Origin: Myxococcales bacterium
Lineage (GTDB): Bacteria > Myxococcota_A > Polyangia > Polyangiales > Polyangiaceae
Direction: 5' to 3'
Assembly (NCBI GenBank): GCA_016703425.1
Contig: JADJCA010000031.1
Span: 186,001-250,000, forward strand
DNA: 64,000 nucleotides
Positions 21,812 to 31,035 of the stretch are shown here, in pieces (position 1 is the first letter of the stretch; each line of letters starts with the position of its first letter). The position numbers and the translations under genes are program-made. The notes below the pieces were generated by a model that was not told the origin of the DNA, ran no database searches, and saw only the letters and a program-made list of their open reading frames with translations.

Positions 21812-23863
21812 ATGCGTCGACGCCGCCAGCTCCTTCTCCCCGCGAGCGCCATCGGAACGATTGCCCTTCTCGCCGCCTGCTCTGCAGATGGCTCGAAGGA
21901 CGACTCCATCCAGTCGGCGCATGTTGAGCTCTCGCTCTTCAAGGCCGACGGGTCTGCCGCTGGGAAGTGCTCGGCCGTCTTGATCACGCCAACGCGCGCC
22001 CTCACGGCGGCGCACTGCGTCGTGGGCAAGGCTTCGTGGCGCGTCATGTCGCCCAAGGCGCAAGTCAGCGCCACGGCCAGCCGCGCGTACGCCTTCGACT
22101 GGCAGAACACGACGCTCGCGCAACCTCAGTTGCACGACCTCGCGGTCGTGATCCTCGACGCGCCGATTCAACTTCGTGAGTACCCGAGCATCGCGGCCAA
22201 GGGCGTGGACGCGGCGTCGGCGGTCCGCATGCGTCGCGTGAACGGGGAGTTCGAGGGCGTGACGACCTCCGCGACGTCGGGCAAGGCGACGGGGTTCGCG
22301 AACCACTACGCGATGAAAATCGCGAAGGGCGAGAAGATCGATACGGGTGGCGCGCTCATGTCGGCCGACGGCCGGACCATTCTGGGCATCGTTCACGCGC
22401 AGGGCGTCGAGACAGGGACGCTCTACGCGACGCGTACCGACGTGGTGGGAAGCTGGCTCGTCGGCCGGGCCACTTGCTACACGAAGATGGCGGCGGTGTC
22501 GGCCGGCGTCGCTTGCTACCAGAGCGGCTCGGGCGTCTGCTTGGAGCACGGTCCCGACTGCCCCAACTCGAAGCGTGACGCCGAAGGCTCGCGCGGCGAC
22601 GCCGGCAACAACACCGGTACGGGTACTGGAACGGGCGGCTCCACCGGCAGCGGCGGAACGACCGGCGGCGGCTCGGCCGGCGGCACGGGCGGCGGCACGG
22701 GTGGTGGTGCGGGCGGCGGAACGGGCGGGGGCACGGGCGGTGGAACCGGCGCGGCTGGCGGGGCGAGCGGCTCTGCGGGCACCGGCAACGGCGGCGGCGC
22801 CGGCAGCGGCGGAACGCCGATCTCCAACACCGGCGGCCAGTACTGCGACGGCAACGGCGGCAACGGCCACCTGATTGGCGTCGGCGGTTCCAGCGGCGCG
22901 CCCGGCACGGTCGGCGCGGGCGGCGCGGGCGGAGCCGGTGGCAGCACCGGCGGAGCGGGCGGCGCGGGCAGCACTGGAGGAAGCTCCGGCGGGCCCGGGA
23001 CGATCGCGGGCGGTGGCGCAGGCGCTCCGTCCGGCTCGGCGGGCGGCTCGTCAGGCGCGGCGTTCATCGGCTCGAGCGGCGGCGTCGGCAGCGGCTTCAG
23101 CAACCGCGGCGAATGGATCGGCATCTGCTATGGCAACTGCCTTCCGTCGTCACGGGACGGGTCGGGCGTGACGGGCGGCGGCGGGGCGGGCGCGCCCGGG
23201 GTCGCGGGTACAGGGGGAACCGGCGCTGGAGGCGGTTCAGGCTCGCCGGGCACGCCTGGCGGGGGCGGCTCCGGAACGGGCGCGGGCGGCAGCGCCGGCG
23301 GCGGGACCGGTGCGGCGGGCGGCACGAGCGGTTCGCCGGGCACGGTGGGCGGCGGTGCGGCGGGCGGCTCCGGCAGCGGCTCGGGCGCTGGTAACGGAGC
23401 CGGCACTGCGGGCGGTGCGAGCGGCTCACCGGGCACCATCGGCGGCTTCGGCTTCGGCGCTGGCTCCGGTCCCGGCGGCTTCGGCTTCGGGGCGGGCGCC
23501 GGCGGCTCGGCCGACGGGTTCGGCCTCGGCGGTAGCGCCGGTGCCGGCGGGAGCGCGGGCGGCTTCGGCTTCGGCGCTGGGTCCAACTCGGCGTCGCCGG
23601 GGACCCCGGCTGGTGGCGGGGCGGGCGGCGCGACGGGCTCGGGCGACGGAACGAGCGGCGCCGGCGGAGCGGGCGCCGCGGGCGGCACCGGCGTCGGTGC
23701 TCAACTGCCCATCGGCGGAGGCCTCGCGGTCGCCGCACCGGGCTCCTTCGACGGCCTCGGATGCCAGGCGTGCACCGACCGCCACATGTTCTTCGGCGAC
23801 CTCGACCTCGGCCTGGGCGATGTCGGCGGCACCGGGGCGGGTGGCGGTACGATCATCAAGTGA
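21812..23863 (+). CDS. Trypsin-fold lipoprotein with Ser-to-Thr active site and 420-residue Gly-rich tail
   Basis: ATG 21812, with GAGG 5 nt upstream, gives 683 residues with lipobox LLAAC. An S1-family domain of about 220 residues has His68 in LTAAHCVV and Asp109 in LHDLAVVIL. The position expected to be the GDSGG serine reads IDTGGAL, with Thr178 (codon ACG, one base from TCG). The rest is extremely Gly/Ala/Ser-rich with irregular GxGG and SGSPGT repeats, interrupted by short Cys-containing islands (YCDGNGG, ICYGNCLP, GCQACTDRH). It may be a non-catalytic binding module on a long flexible or adhesive tail. A slow Thr protease is less likely. Confidence 0.8.
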   Translation: MRRRRQLLLPASAIGTIALLAACSADGSKDDSIQSAHVELSLFKADGSAAGKCSAVLITPTRALTAAHCVVGKASWRVMSPKAQVSATASRAYAFDWQNTTLAQPQLHDLAVVILDAPIQLREYPSIAAKGVDAASAVRMRRVNGEFEGVTTSATSGKATGFANHYAMKIAKGEKIDTGGALMSADGRTILGIVHAQGVETGTLYATRTDVVGSWLVGRATCYTKMAAVSAGVACYQSGSGVCLEHGPDCPNSKRDAEGSRGDAGNNTGTGTGTGGSTGSGGTTGGGSAGGTGGGTGGGAGGGTGGGTGGGTGAAGGASGSAGTGNGGGAGSGGTPISNTGGQYCDGNGGNGHLIGVGGSSGAPGTVGAGGAGGAGGSTGGAGGAGSTGGSSGGPGTIAGGGAGAPSGSAGGSSGAAFIGSSGGVGSGFSNRGEWIGICYGNCLPSSRDGSGVTGGGGAGAPGVAGTGGTGAGGGSGSPGTPGGGGSGTGAGGSAGGGTGAAGGTSGSPGTVGGGAAGGSGSGSGAGNGAGTAGGASGSPGTIGGFGFGAGSGPGGFGFGAGAGGSADGFGLGGSAGAGGSAGGFGFGAGSNSASPGTPAGGGAGGATGSGDGTSGAGGAGAAGGTGVGAQLPIGGGLAVAAPGSFDGLGCQACTDRHMFFGDLDLGLGDVGGTGAGGGTIIK

Positions 23864-23910
23864 CGACTTGCTGACGACGCTGCTGACGTGACAGCAGTCG
23901 TGTTACGTGT

Positions 23911-23950
23911 CGCCCAGTCCGCGGAACCGCGGGCTGGGCGAACGGCTTTT
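23911..23950 (+). terminator. Strong hairpin terminator after the trypsin-like gene
   Basis: A 13-14 bp stem with one G:T pair (GCCCAGTCCGCGG / CCGCGGGCTGGGC) is followed by CTTTT, 48 nt beyond the stop at 23863. It argues that the TetR gene starts after it, at GTG 23951, rather than at the upstream GTG 23888. Confidence 0.65.
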
Positions 23951-24544
23951 GTGGACAAGACCGAACGGCGACAGCGACTGCTGAACCACGCGCGAGACGT
24001 CTTCGCGCGGCGCGGCTACCACGCGACCAAGATCGAAGACATCGTCTCCGCGGCGGGCGTTGCCCGTGGGACGTTTTATCTCTACTTCGAAGACAAGCGC
24101 ACGGTCTTTGAGGAGATTGTCGATCGAACGCTCGCGCGAATCGCGATGGCGATCCTTCGCGTAGATCCTCAAGATTCGGCGCGCTCCGTAGCCGATCAAG
24201 TACGTGAGAACATCCGGCGTATCGTCCGAATCTTACTGGACGATCGCGCCACCACTAAGATTCTGCTTACGGGTGCGCTCGGCGTGGACGAGGCGTTCGA
24301 CCGCAAGCTCCACTCGTTTACGGACGAGATCGCGAAGCTGCTCGCCGAAAGCCTCGCCGACGGTCAGGCGCTGGGCCTCATTGTGCCCGGTGACGTCTCG
24401 CTCCTTGCCTGCATGACTCTCGGCTCGCTGAAGGAGCTTCTCTACCAACTCGTGCTCCGCGAGTGGGCGATGCCCGAGGAAGTCGTCGTCAACAGCCTAT
24501 TCGCGTTTCTCGAGGGCGGCCTGCTGCGGATGCGCCTCTCATAG
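23951..24544 (+). CDS. TetR/AcrR family transcriptional regulator
   Basis: The 197-residue product starts at GTG 23951 (VDKTERRQRLL), matching the usual family length. An N-terminal helix-turn-helix is clear: ARDVFARRGYHATKIEDIV, then AAGVARGTFYLYFEDKR. The C-terminal ligand-binding domain is helical and unclassified. An upstream in-frame GTG at 23888 would add 21 residues encoded within a terminator-like hairpin and is less likely. Its target is unknown; the palindromes near 18283-18466 are one candidate. Codon use is slightly more AT-rich in the middle than in the neighbours. Confidence 0.85.
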   Translation: MDKTERRQRLLNHARDVFARRGYHATKIEDIVSAAGVARGTFYLYFEDKRTVFEEIVDRTLARIAMAILRVDPQDSARSVADQVRENIRRIVRILLDDRATTKILLTGALGVDEAFDRKLHSFTDEIAKLLAESLADGQALGLIVPGDVSLLACMTLGSLKELLYQLVLREWAMPEEVVVNSLFAFLEGGLLRMRLS

Positions 24545-24800
24545 GCCGATTTCGTAGGCCCGATTTCACAGCTGAAACCTCTGCGCAACTCGTCCTTGCA
24601 GTTCTGCACGCATGGCCTCGGCAACCGCGTGAGATCGCGACCGGCGGCCGTTGGCCCGGCAGGTGCATTAGTTCACAACGCGGCGCTCGGGGCTTCCCCC
24701 CGGCCCTGGGCGCCGCGATTCTTTCTGCATGCAGCCACGCCTGGCCGCCAGCTCGCCAATTCACGGCTTGAGCCGGCAGGCCGGCCGGAGCCGGTGCACC
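24545..24800. other. Intergenic stretch with no gene seen
   Basis: Between the TetR stop and the terminator of the 58-residue ORF I find only overlapping low-quality frames rich in Arg/Pro/Ala. No tRNA-like cloverleaf, repeat or promoter stands out. Confidence 0.5.
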
Positions 24801-24843
24801 GCACAAAACAAAGCGAGCCGCGCCCAGTAGGGCTGCGGCTCGC
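24801..24843 (-). terminator. Rho-independent terminator of the small ORF
   Basis: Read on the minus strand, a perfect 9-bp stem (GCGAGCCGC / GCGGCTCGC) is followed immediately by TTTGTTTTGT. It lies about 27 nt after the stop at 24870. This is one of the best terminators in the window and supports transcription of the small ORF. Confidence 0.75.
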
Positions 24844-24869
24844 GACAACGCGACGTGGCTGCGGACGAC

Positions 24870-25046
24870 TCAGGCGGAGCGACGCGCCTTCATGTCTTGC
24901 TCGTAGCGGAGGATGTCGCCGAGCGCGTCGACCATGGCGAGGGCCAGTTCGCGACGAATCGGGGCGCCCTTGCCGCGCGTCTTGATGTCGCGCTGGGGAG
25001 CCTTCCGGGCGGGGGACTTTTGGGCCACTCGATAGCTCGTTCGCAT
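24870..25046 (-). CDS. 58-residue basic small protein
   Basis: ATG 25046 to TGA 24870 encodes a small protein with a basic N-terminal half (MRTSYRVAQKSPARKAPQRD) and a helical C-terminal half (RRELALAMVDALGDILRY). Support comes from sensible composition, a strong terminator directly downstream on the same strand, and no competing gene. No clear Shine-Dalgarno is visible and no family is recognised. A small nucleic-acid-binding or regulatory protein is conceivable. It is divergent from the nucleotidase gene. Confidence 0.6.
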   Translation of the reverse strand: MRTSYRVAQKSPARKAPQRDIKTRGKGAPIRRELALAMVDALGDILRYEQDMKARRSA

Positions 25047-25327
25047 AGTGGGAAATCGGTACTCGACTTTTGCTCAAGAGGCCCATTTTTCTTCGCTCCG
25101 AACCTCACTTAGGTGGGATACGCGGCGCGTCACGCTCCTGAGATTCAAGGCGCACGACGGGCAGCAACGATTGAAAACCAGATAAGAAATACGGCTCGCC
25201 CGCTGCGGGGGGCGTCGATCGCGGCCCTCCGCCTTGGCCTCCGATTCCGTCGTCGAGCAAGATTTGGGATAAGCTGACGGCTCGCCTTCCGCCGCACCCA
25301 TCTCCTTCGTGAGGGCGCCCGAACACG

Positions 25328-26975
25328 TTGAGCTCCGAGGAATCGACCCCCGACACGCGCGAGCCCGAGCCCGCTCCGAGCGAACCGTCTCTAGAGCAGC
25401 TCGCTCTCCCGCTCGACGAATTCCTCTCCCGCGGCGCCGGCCCCGGGATCGCGCGCGCCCAGCGCGTCTTCTGCAACCGCGACCTCCGCATGTCGCAGAT
25501 CGCGGGCCGGCTTCGACATGGACTACACGCTGGCGATCTACGACCAGCCTGAGATGGACCGCCTCAGCATCGAGGCGACGATCAAGAAGCTCATTGGTCG
25601 TGGGTATCCGGATTTCATCGCCGAGGTCCCTCACGCGCTGCACTTCCCCGTGCGCGGCCTGCTCATTGACAAGCGCTACGGCCACATCCTCAAGATGGAC
25701 CGCCCAAGCACGTCTGTAAGGGCTTTCGCCGGGTTTCGCGAGCTGTCGAAGGACGAGATCCGGGCGCTCTATCACTCGAAGAAAATCCGCCCCGCAACGC
25801 CGCGCTACCACTGGATCGATACGCTCTACGCCCTTAGCGAAGCGTCGCTCTACGCAGCCCTCGTGGACGCCCTCGAGAAGCGAGGCCACGCCATCGACTT
25901 CGCGCGAGCCTTCTCGGACATCCGCGAGTGCATCGACGAGGCGCACCGCGACGGAACGATTCTCGATGCCGTCGCGTCGGACCTGCCGCGCTTCGTGAAG
26001 CGTGACGACGAGCTTGCGCCTACGCTTCACAAGCTTCGCAGCGCGGGAAAGAAGCTGTTTCTGCTCACAAACTCTCGCTGGTCGTACACCGATCGGATGA
26101 TGAACTACCTGCTCGGCGGCGCCATGAGCGAATACCCGTCGTGGCGAAACTTCTTCGACGTCGTGGTTGTGGCGGCGACGAAGCCCGCGTTCTTCCAAGA
26201 GCGCAGGCCGCTGCTCGAAATCGACGGCGTCGCCTCGAGGCCGGCCACGTTCCCGCTCGAGCGAGGCAAAGTCTACCAGGGCGGCAACCTGCCCGACTTC
26301 GAGCGCGCGCTGGGCGTGTCCGGCGATCAGGTGCTCTACGTCGGCGACCACATCTACGGCGACATCTTGCGGTCCAAGAAGGACAGCGCGTGGCGCACGG
26401 TCATGATCATGCAGGAGCTCGCGACGGAGATCTCGGCGTACGAGTCGTGCCGGGAAGACTCCGAACGCATCCAAGAGCTCGAAGACCAGCGGGAGCGGCT
26501 TGAAGACGAGCTCCGGTTCTACCAAGGCCGCTTCAAGGAGGTTTCTCGAGCCATCGGCGGGCGCTCGAGCTCGCTCGCCGACGCTCCTTCGGTGACCAAC
26601 CTCGATGCGCTGCGCGACCGACCGAGCGACAGCTCCTTGCGCGTGGCCAACGGCAAGTCGGCCTCGACGCCACTTGTGGAGCTTGAAGCCGAACGCCTCA
26701 GAGCGAAGCGCGCCGTCGATCAGGTGCGGGGCCGCCTGCGCCAGGTTGACGCCGAGATCGAGATCCGCGCCCGACGGGTGGACGCTCGCTTCCACAATTT
26801 TTGGGGCTCACTGCTCAAAGAAGGCAACGAACAGTCGAGCTTTGGCGCGCAGGTCGAGGAGTACGCTTGCCTCTACACCTCGCGCGTCTCCAACCTCCTC
26901 GCGTATTCGCCCCAGCAACATTACCGGAGTCCCCGTGACGTGATGGCGCACGAGATCGAGCCCGGCGAAGGCTGA
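25328..26975 (+). CDS. HAD-IG family 5'-nucleotidase, frame broken once near 25508
   Basis: From TTG 25328 the frame reads an acidic/Pro-rich leader, then QRVFCNRDLRMSQIAG; the following residues GFDMDYTLAIYDQPEMDRLS are one frame over. Deleting one base of the CC at 25507-25508 joins them and makes exactly 549 codons (548 residues). The family is the HAD-IG purine 5'-nucleotidase group (cytosolic IMP/GMP nucleotidase-like, NT5DC relatives). Motif I is DMDYT, motif II LLTNSRWSY, and motif III/IV lies around YVGDHIYGDIL. A coiled-coil-like insertion of about 60 residues follows YESCREDSERIQELEDQR. Starting at the internal ATG 25518 would lose the nucleophilic Asp, so the frameshift is probably a sequencing error. 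Confidence 0.85.
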
Positions 26976-26989
26976 TTCGCCGGCTTTTT
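26959..26989 (+). terminator. Terminator overlapping the nucleotidase stop
   Basis: AGCCCGGCGAA pairs with TTCGCCGGCT (one bulged C) across a 6-nt loop, followed by TTTTT. The stem starts inside the last codons of the nucleotidase gene. Confidence 0.75.
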
Positions 26990-27078
26990 CCAGGCGCGCG
27001 GCCGCTCGGCGGGGCTCGCCTGCGAGGGGACCCCAACGAGACGCAGACGCCGCGGCCCCCTCGGCTACTGAACAAGGC

Positions 27079-27807
<729 letters not shown>

Positions 27808-27830
27808 CAGCGAGATTCACGCGCGCCCGT

Positions 27831-28925
27831 GTGACCGTGGTACGGCACCGGCCCGTGGCGACCTTCAAGAGCACCCCCGAGGACTTCCTCGTTGACGAGA
27901 TTCCCGCCTACGCCCCCTCGGGCGAAGGCGACCACCTCTTCGTGCGCTTCCGTAAGCGCGGCCGCACCACAGACGAGATCGTCACGGCCCTCGCGCGCGG
28001 CCTCAACGTCCAGTCACGAGACATCGGCGTCGCGGGACTGAAGGACAAGGTCGCGGTGACCACGCAGACAGTCTCGGTTCCGCGTCGACCGGAGCTGGAG
28101 GCGCGCCTCCGCGATCTGGTGATCCCGGGCTTTGAGCTCCTCGAGGCGGCGTGGCACAAGAACAAGCTGAAGACCGGCCATCTGCGAGGCAACCGGTTCA
28201 CGGTCGTCGTTCGAGACATCGACGACGTCGACGGCGCCGAGCGCCGGTTTTCCGAGATCGCCAAGAAGGGCGTCCCCAATGCCTTTGGGTCGCAACGCTT
28301 TGGGCACGGTCAGAGCAACATCGCACGGGCCCAAGCTTGGCTGCGCGGAGACGACCGCGGTCCCCGCGATCCAAAGGCGCGCCGTTTCCTGTTTTCGGCC
28401 TGGCAGTCGAGCATCTTCAACCGCGTGCTCGAACTGCGCATCGCCGACGGCTCCTGGGCCGGGGTTCTGCCCGGCGACATCCTGGTGAAGCACGACTCGG
28501 GCGGCATCTTCCTCTGCACTGACGCGGCAATTGACCAACTCCGCGCGGATGAGCTTTCCGTTTCAGCCACCGGCCCCATGATCGGCGAGAAGATGCGTTT
28601 CCCGGAGGGTGCAGCCCGCGCGATCGAAGACCGGGTCATCCGAGAAGCGCTCGAAACGCTCAAAATCGCCGATGCCACCGAATTCTTCAGCCGCCACGCG
28701 ACGCTCGGTGAAGGGACGCGCCGTCCGCTTCGGCAGATCGTGTCGGACCTTCAAACCTTTCGGGAACATACGAACGCCCTCCGCGTTCAGTTTGTGCTAC
28801 CCAGTGGCGCCTACGCCACGACAGTTCTGAGTCACGCTATCGCGGACCTTACCGAGGATCGGACCGACGACCGGCCGCCCGCCAGCCAGCCAAGCCAGAT
28901 GTCCAGCACGGAGCTCTCTTCATGA
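27831..28925 (+). CDS. truD: tRNA pseudouridine(13) synthase TruD
   Basis: The frame from GTG 27831 (or GTG 27837) gives about 364 residues. Family signatures are STPEDFLVDEIP, the catalytic segment VAGLKDKVAVTTQ with its Asp, LRGNRFTVVVRD, and GVPNAFGSQRFG. TruD converts U13 of tRNA-Glu to pseudouridine. The C-terminal 25 residues are Ser/Gln-rich and family-atypical. Its stop overlaps the TolQ/ExbB-like start as ATGA, making it the first gene of a five-gene coupled set. Confidence 0.92.
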   Translation: MTVVRHRPVATFKSTPEDFLVDEIPAYAPSGEGDHLFVRFRKRGRTTDEIVTALARGLNVQSRDIGVAGLKDKVAVTTQTVSVPRRPELEARLRDLVIPGFELLEAAWHKNKLKTGHLRGNRFTVVVRDIDDVDGAERRFSEIAKKGVPNAFGSQRFGHGQSNIARAQAWLRGDDRGPRDPKARRFLFSAWQSSIFNRVLELRIADGSWAGVLPGDILVKHDSGGIFLCTDAAIDQLRADELSVSATGPMIGEKMRFPEGAARAIEDRVIREALETLKIADATEFFSRHATLGEGTRRPLRQIVSDLQTFREHTNALRVQFVLPSGAYATTVLSHAIADLTEDRTDDRPPASQPSQMSSTELSS

Positions 28926-29671
28926 ACATGATTGAACGGGTGAAGAACGCCATGGTCGGCGCCGGCGCGACCTGGGTCCTCTGGCTGATGCTCCTCCTGA
29001 GTGTGGTTTCGCTCGCGATCATGCTCGAGCGCGCTTGGCTCTACTGGTCGCTCCGCGACGACATCGCGACACTGATGCGCGAGCTTGGTCGCCTCTTGCG
29101 CGCCAACGACTACGAAGGCGCGAAGAAGCGACTCGAGGCATCGCCGAGCGCTGAAGCGGCGGTCGTCATGGCGGGCGTCGTTGAATCGGATCTCGGGGCC
29201 TCCGCTGCCGAAGAAGCGATGGCCGGGGCCAGCGCGCTCCAGAAGCTCAAACTCGAGCGACGCCTCGCCTTCCTAGGCACGCTCGACAACAACGCGCCGT
29301 TTATTGGTCTCTTGGGCACGGTCATCGGCATCGTCGGCGCCTTCGAAGAGCTCAGCAAGGCCGGGGGGGGCGCGCCACAAGCAGGCGCCGCCGCGGCCGC
29401 GAGCCAGATCGCGCCTCAGGCCGTCATGACCAACATCGCCGAGGCGCTCGTCGCCACGGCCGTCGGACTCCTCGTCGCGATCCCGGCCGTCGCCGCCTTC
29501 AACGCGTTCCAACGCATCGTGAAGACCACGCTCGCGAACACCGATGCCCTTTCGCACGTGCTAATGGCTCACCTGAAAGCCGAGACGCCCGCCGCCGAAG
29601 GCGCCGGAGCAGGCAAGGCGCGCCCAGAGAGCAAGCGCCCAGCCCGCGACGGTGACGAGGAGCGAAACTAA
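28922..29671 (+). CDS. MotA/TolQ/ExbB family proton-channel protein
   Basis: The 249-residue inner-membrane protein has a first TM (ATWVLWLMLLLSVVSLAIM) and two C-terminal TMs around FIGLLGTVIGIVGAFEEL and ALVATAVGLLVAIPAVAAF. These are the conserved TolQ/ExbB helices lining the proton path. The N-terminal cytoplasmic loop is typical. A polar tail of about 40 residues ends the protein. Together with the next two genes it forms a TolQ-TolR-TonB/ExbBD-type energy-transducing complex. In myxobacteria such sets also power gliding (AglRQS); which role applies here is not decided by sequence. Confidence 0.9.
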   Translation: MNMIERVKNAMVGAGATWVLWLMLLLSVVSLAIMLERAWLYWSLRDDIATLMRELGRLLRANDYEGAKKRLEASPSAEAAVVMAGVVESDLGASAAEEAMAGASALQKLKLERRLAFLGTLDNNAPFIGLLGTVIGIVGAFEELSKAGGGAPQAGAAAAASQIAPQAVMTNIAEALVATAVGLLVAIPAVAAFNAFQRIVKTTLANTDALSHVLMAHLKAETPAAEGAGAGKARPESKRPARDGDEERN

Positions 29672-30144
29672 TGGCTGGCGGCGCCCGCGAAGGCGGCGAC
29701 GACGCCATTACGGAGATCAACGTCACGCCGTTGGTCGACATCGTCCTCGTGCTCCTCATCATCTTCATGGTGACGGCGAAGCTCATCGTTTCGCAGTCGG
29801 TCCCGCTCGATTTGCCGAAAGCCGCGACGGGCAGCGAAGTGCAGGTCGTTTTCAGCGTGGTCTTGGCCGCCGACGGCCAGACGCAGGTCGACTCAAAGAG
29901 CGTTCCGAACGACGACGCCATCCTCGCCTTCGCGCGCGAAGCACGGTCCAAGAACCCCGAACTTCGCGCCGTGATCAAAGCCGACAGCGCCGTCGCCCAT
30001 GGCCGGGTCATCAAGGTGCTCGATCTCCTCAAGCAAGCGCAGATCTCGAAAATCGCCTTCGGCGTCAGCCCGATTGCCCCGGCCCCTGGCGGGGCGCTCC
30101 CGTCGGTCGTCGCCCCCACTGGCCCCGGCGCCCCGCAGCGGTAA
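29671..30144 (+). CDS. ExbD/TolR family biopolymer transport protein
   Basis: ATG 29671 overlaps the preceding TAA by one base. The 157-residue protein has a single N-terminal TM preceded by ITEINVTPLVDIVLVLLIIF, in which the Asp is the conserved proton-binding residue of ExbD/TolR. A periplasmic domain (VPLDLPKA, IKADSAVAHGRVIKVLDLLKQ) and a Pro/Gly-rich tail follow. It is the stator partner of the TolQ-like protein. Confidence 0.93.
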   Translation: MAGGAREGGDDAITEINVTPLVDIVLVLLIIFMVTAKLIVSQSVPLDLPKAATGSEVQVVFSVVLAADGQTQVDSKSVPNDDAILAFAREARSKNPELRAVIKADSAVAHGRVIKVLDLLKQAQISKIAFGVSPIAPAPGGALPSVVAPTGPGAPQR

Positions 30145-30156
30145 TCATTGAGGGCT

Positions 30157-31035
30157 ATGGGCGCGGAAACCAACGGCGTCGCGTACGAGCCCATCCGCGT
30201 GGGTGACGGCGAAGATCCGCTCGATCGCGTCCTCGCGATGGGCGGCCGCTCGAGCGGCTCCACGCTCGTCGCCGTCACCATCGTCGCCCTTCTCTTGCAC
30301 GCCGCGCTCGCCGCCCAGGCGCTGACCATGTCAATCGAGCTACGCGAGTGGTCACGGCTCGTTCGCGATCGCGTCGCGGCGCGGCTGCAAGACCTCTACG
30401 AGGTGGAGCTCAACAAGCCACCGGAGCCGCCGCCTCCGCCGCCCGCTGAGGTCAAAGAAGACAAGCCCGCGCCGGCTCCTCCGCCAGTGGCCAAGGCCTC
30501 CGAGCCACCGCCCCCTCCGCCGGCGCCGGCGCAAGCCGGCAAGGTGATGACACAAGAGCCGGATCCCAACGACCCGGTGGATCTCACTGGCGGCGGCTTC
30601 GTCAGCGGAAACGCAGACTCCTACGCGGGGGGCATCACCGAGGCCAAGGGCACGAGCAAGACGGCGGTGACGAATCGCGCGGCGCAGGTCGGCGGCACCC
30701 CCGGCGGCACGGGGACGGCACCGGCCCCCGCGGCGCCCGCCGTCGACAAGTCACGCCAGGCAGGGCTCCTCGGGTCCACCGACTGGAACTGCTCCTCCTT
30801 CTGGCCGAGTGAGGCCGACAGCGAGCAGATCGATCAGGCGCTCGTCACCATCCAAGTGGCCGTCGGCCCCGACGGCAAGGCGGCGCGCGTCGACATCGTG
30901 AAAGATCCGGGCCACGGCTTCGGTCTCGCGGCGCGGCGCTGCGCCATGCGCGAGAGCTTTCAGCCGGGCCTCGATCGCGAAGGCACGCCCATCCCCTCGC
31001 AGACGAAGCCCTTTCGCGTACGCTTCGAGCGATGA
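30157..31035 (+). CDS. TonB-like energy transducer
   Basis: The 292-residue product starts at ATG 30157 (TTG 30148 possible). One TM (LVAVTIVALLLHAALAAQAL) is followed by a periplasmic Pro-rich region (PPEPPPPPPAEVKEDKPAP and a second run), a Gly/Thr linker, and a C-terminal domain of about 95 residues with ALVTIQVAVGPDGKAARVDIV and a final FRVRFER strand, as in TonB/TolA C-termini. It would couple the TolQ/R-like motor to an outer-membrane partner. The WNCSSFWP segment with a second Cys near RRCAMRES suggests a disulfide. Confidence 0.85.
   Translation: MGAETNGVAYEPIRVGDGEDPLDRVLAMGGRSSGSTLVAVTIVALLLHAALAAQALTMSIELREWSRLVRDRVAARLQDLYEVELNKPPEPPPPPPAEVKEDKPAPAPPPVAKASEPPPPPPAPAQAGKVMTQEPDPNDPVDLTGGGFVSGNADSYAGGITEAKGTSKTAVTNRAAQVGGTPGGTGTAPAPAAPAVDKSRQAGLLGSTDWNCSSFWPSEADSEQIDQALVTIQVAVGPDGKAARVDIVKDPGHGFGLAARRCAMRESFQPGLDREGTPIPSQTKPFRVRFER

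Noticed and set aside
24545..24800. Candidate tRNA or small RNA in the gap after the TetR gene
   Set aside because: No T-loop consensus or cloverleaf could be built, and no promoter-terminator pair brackets it.
25074..26795. 573-residue minus-strand frame opposite the nucleotidase
   Set aside because: The plus strand has HAD motifs and a terminator; the minus frame has none.
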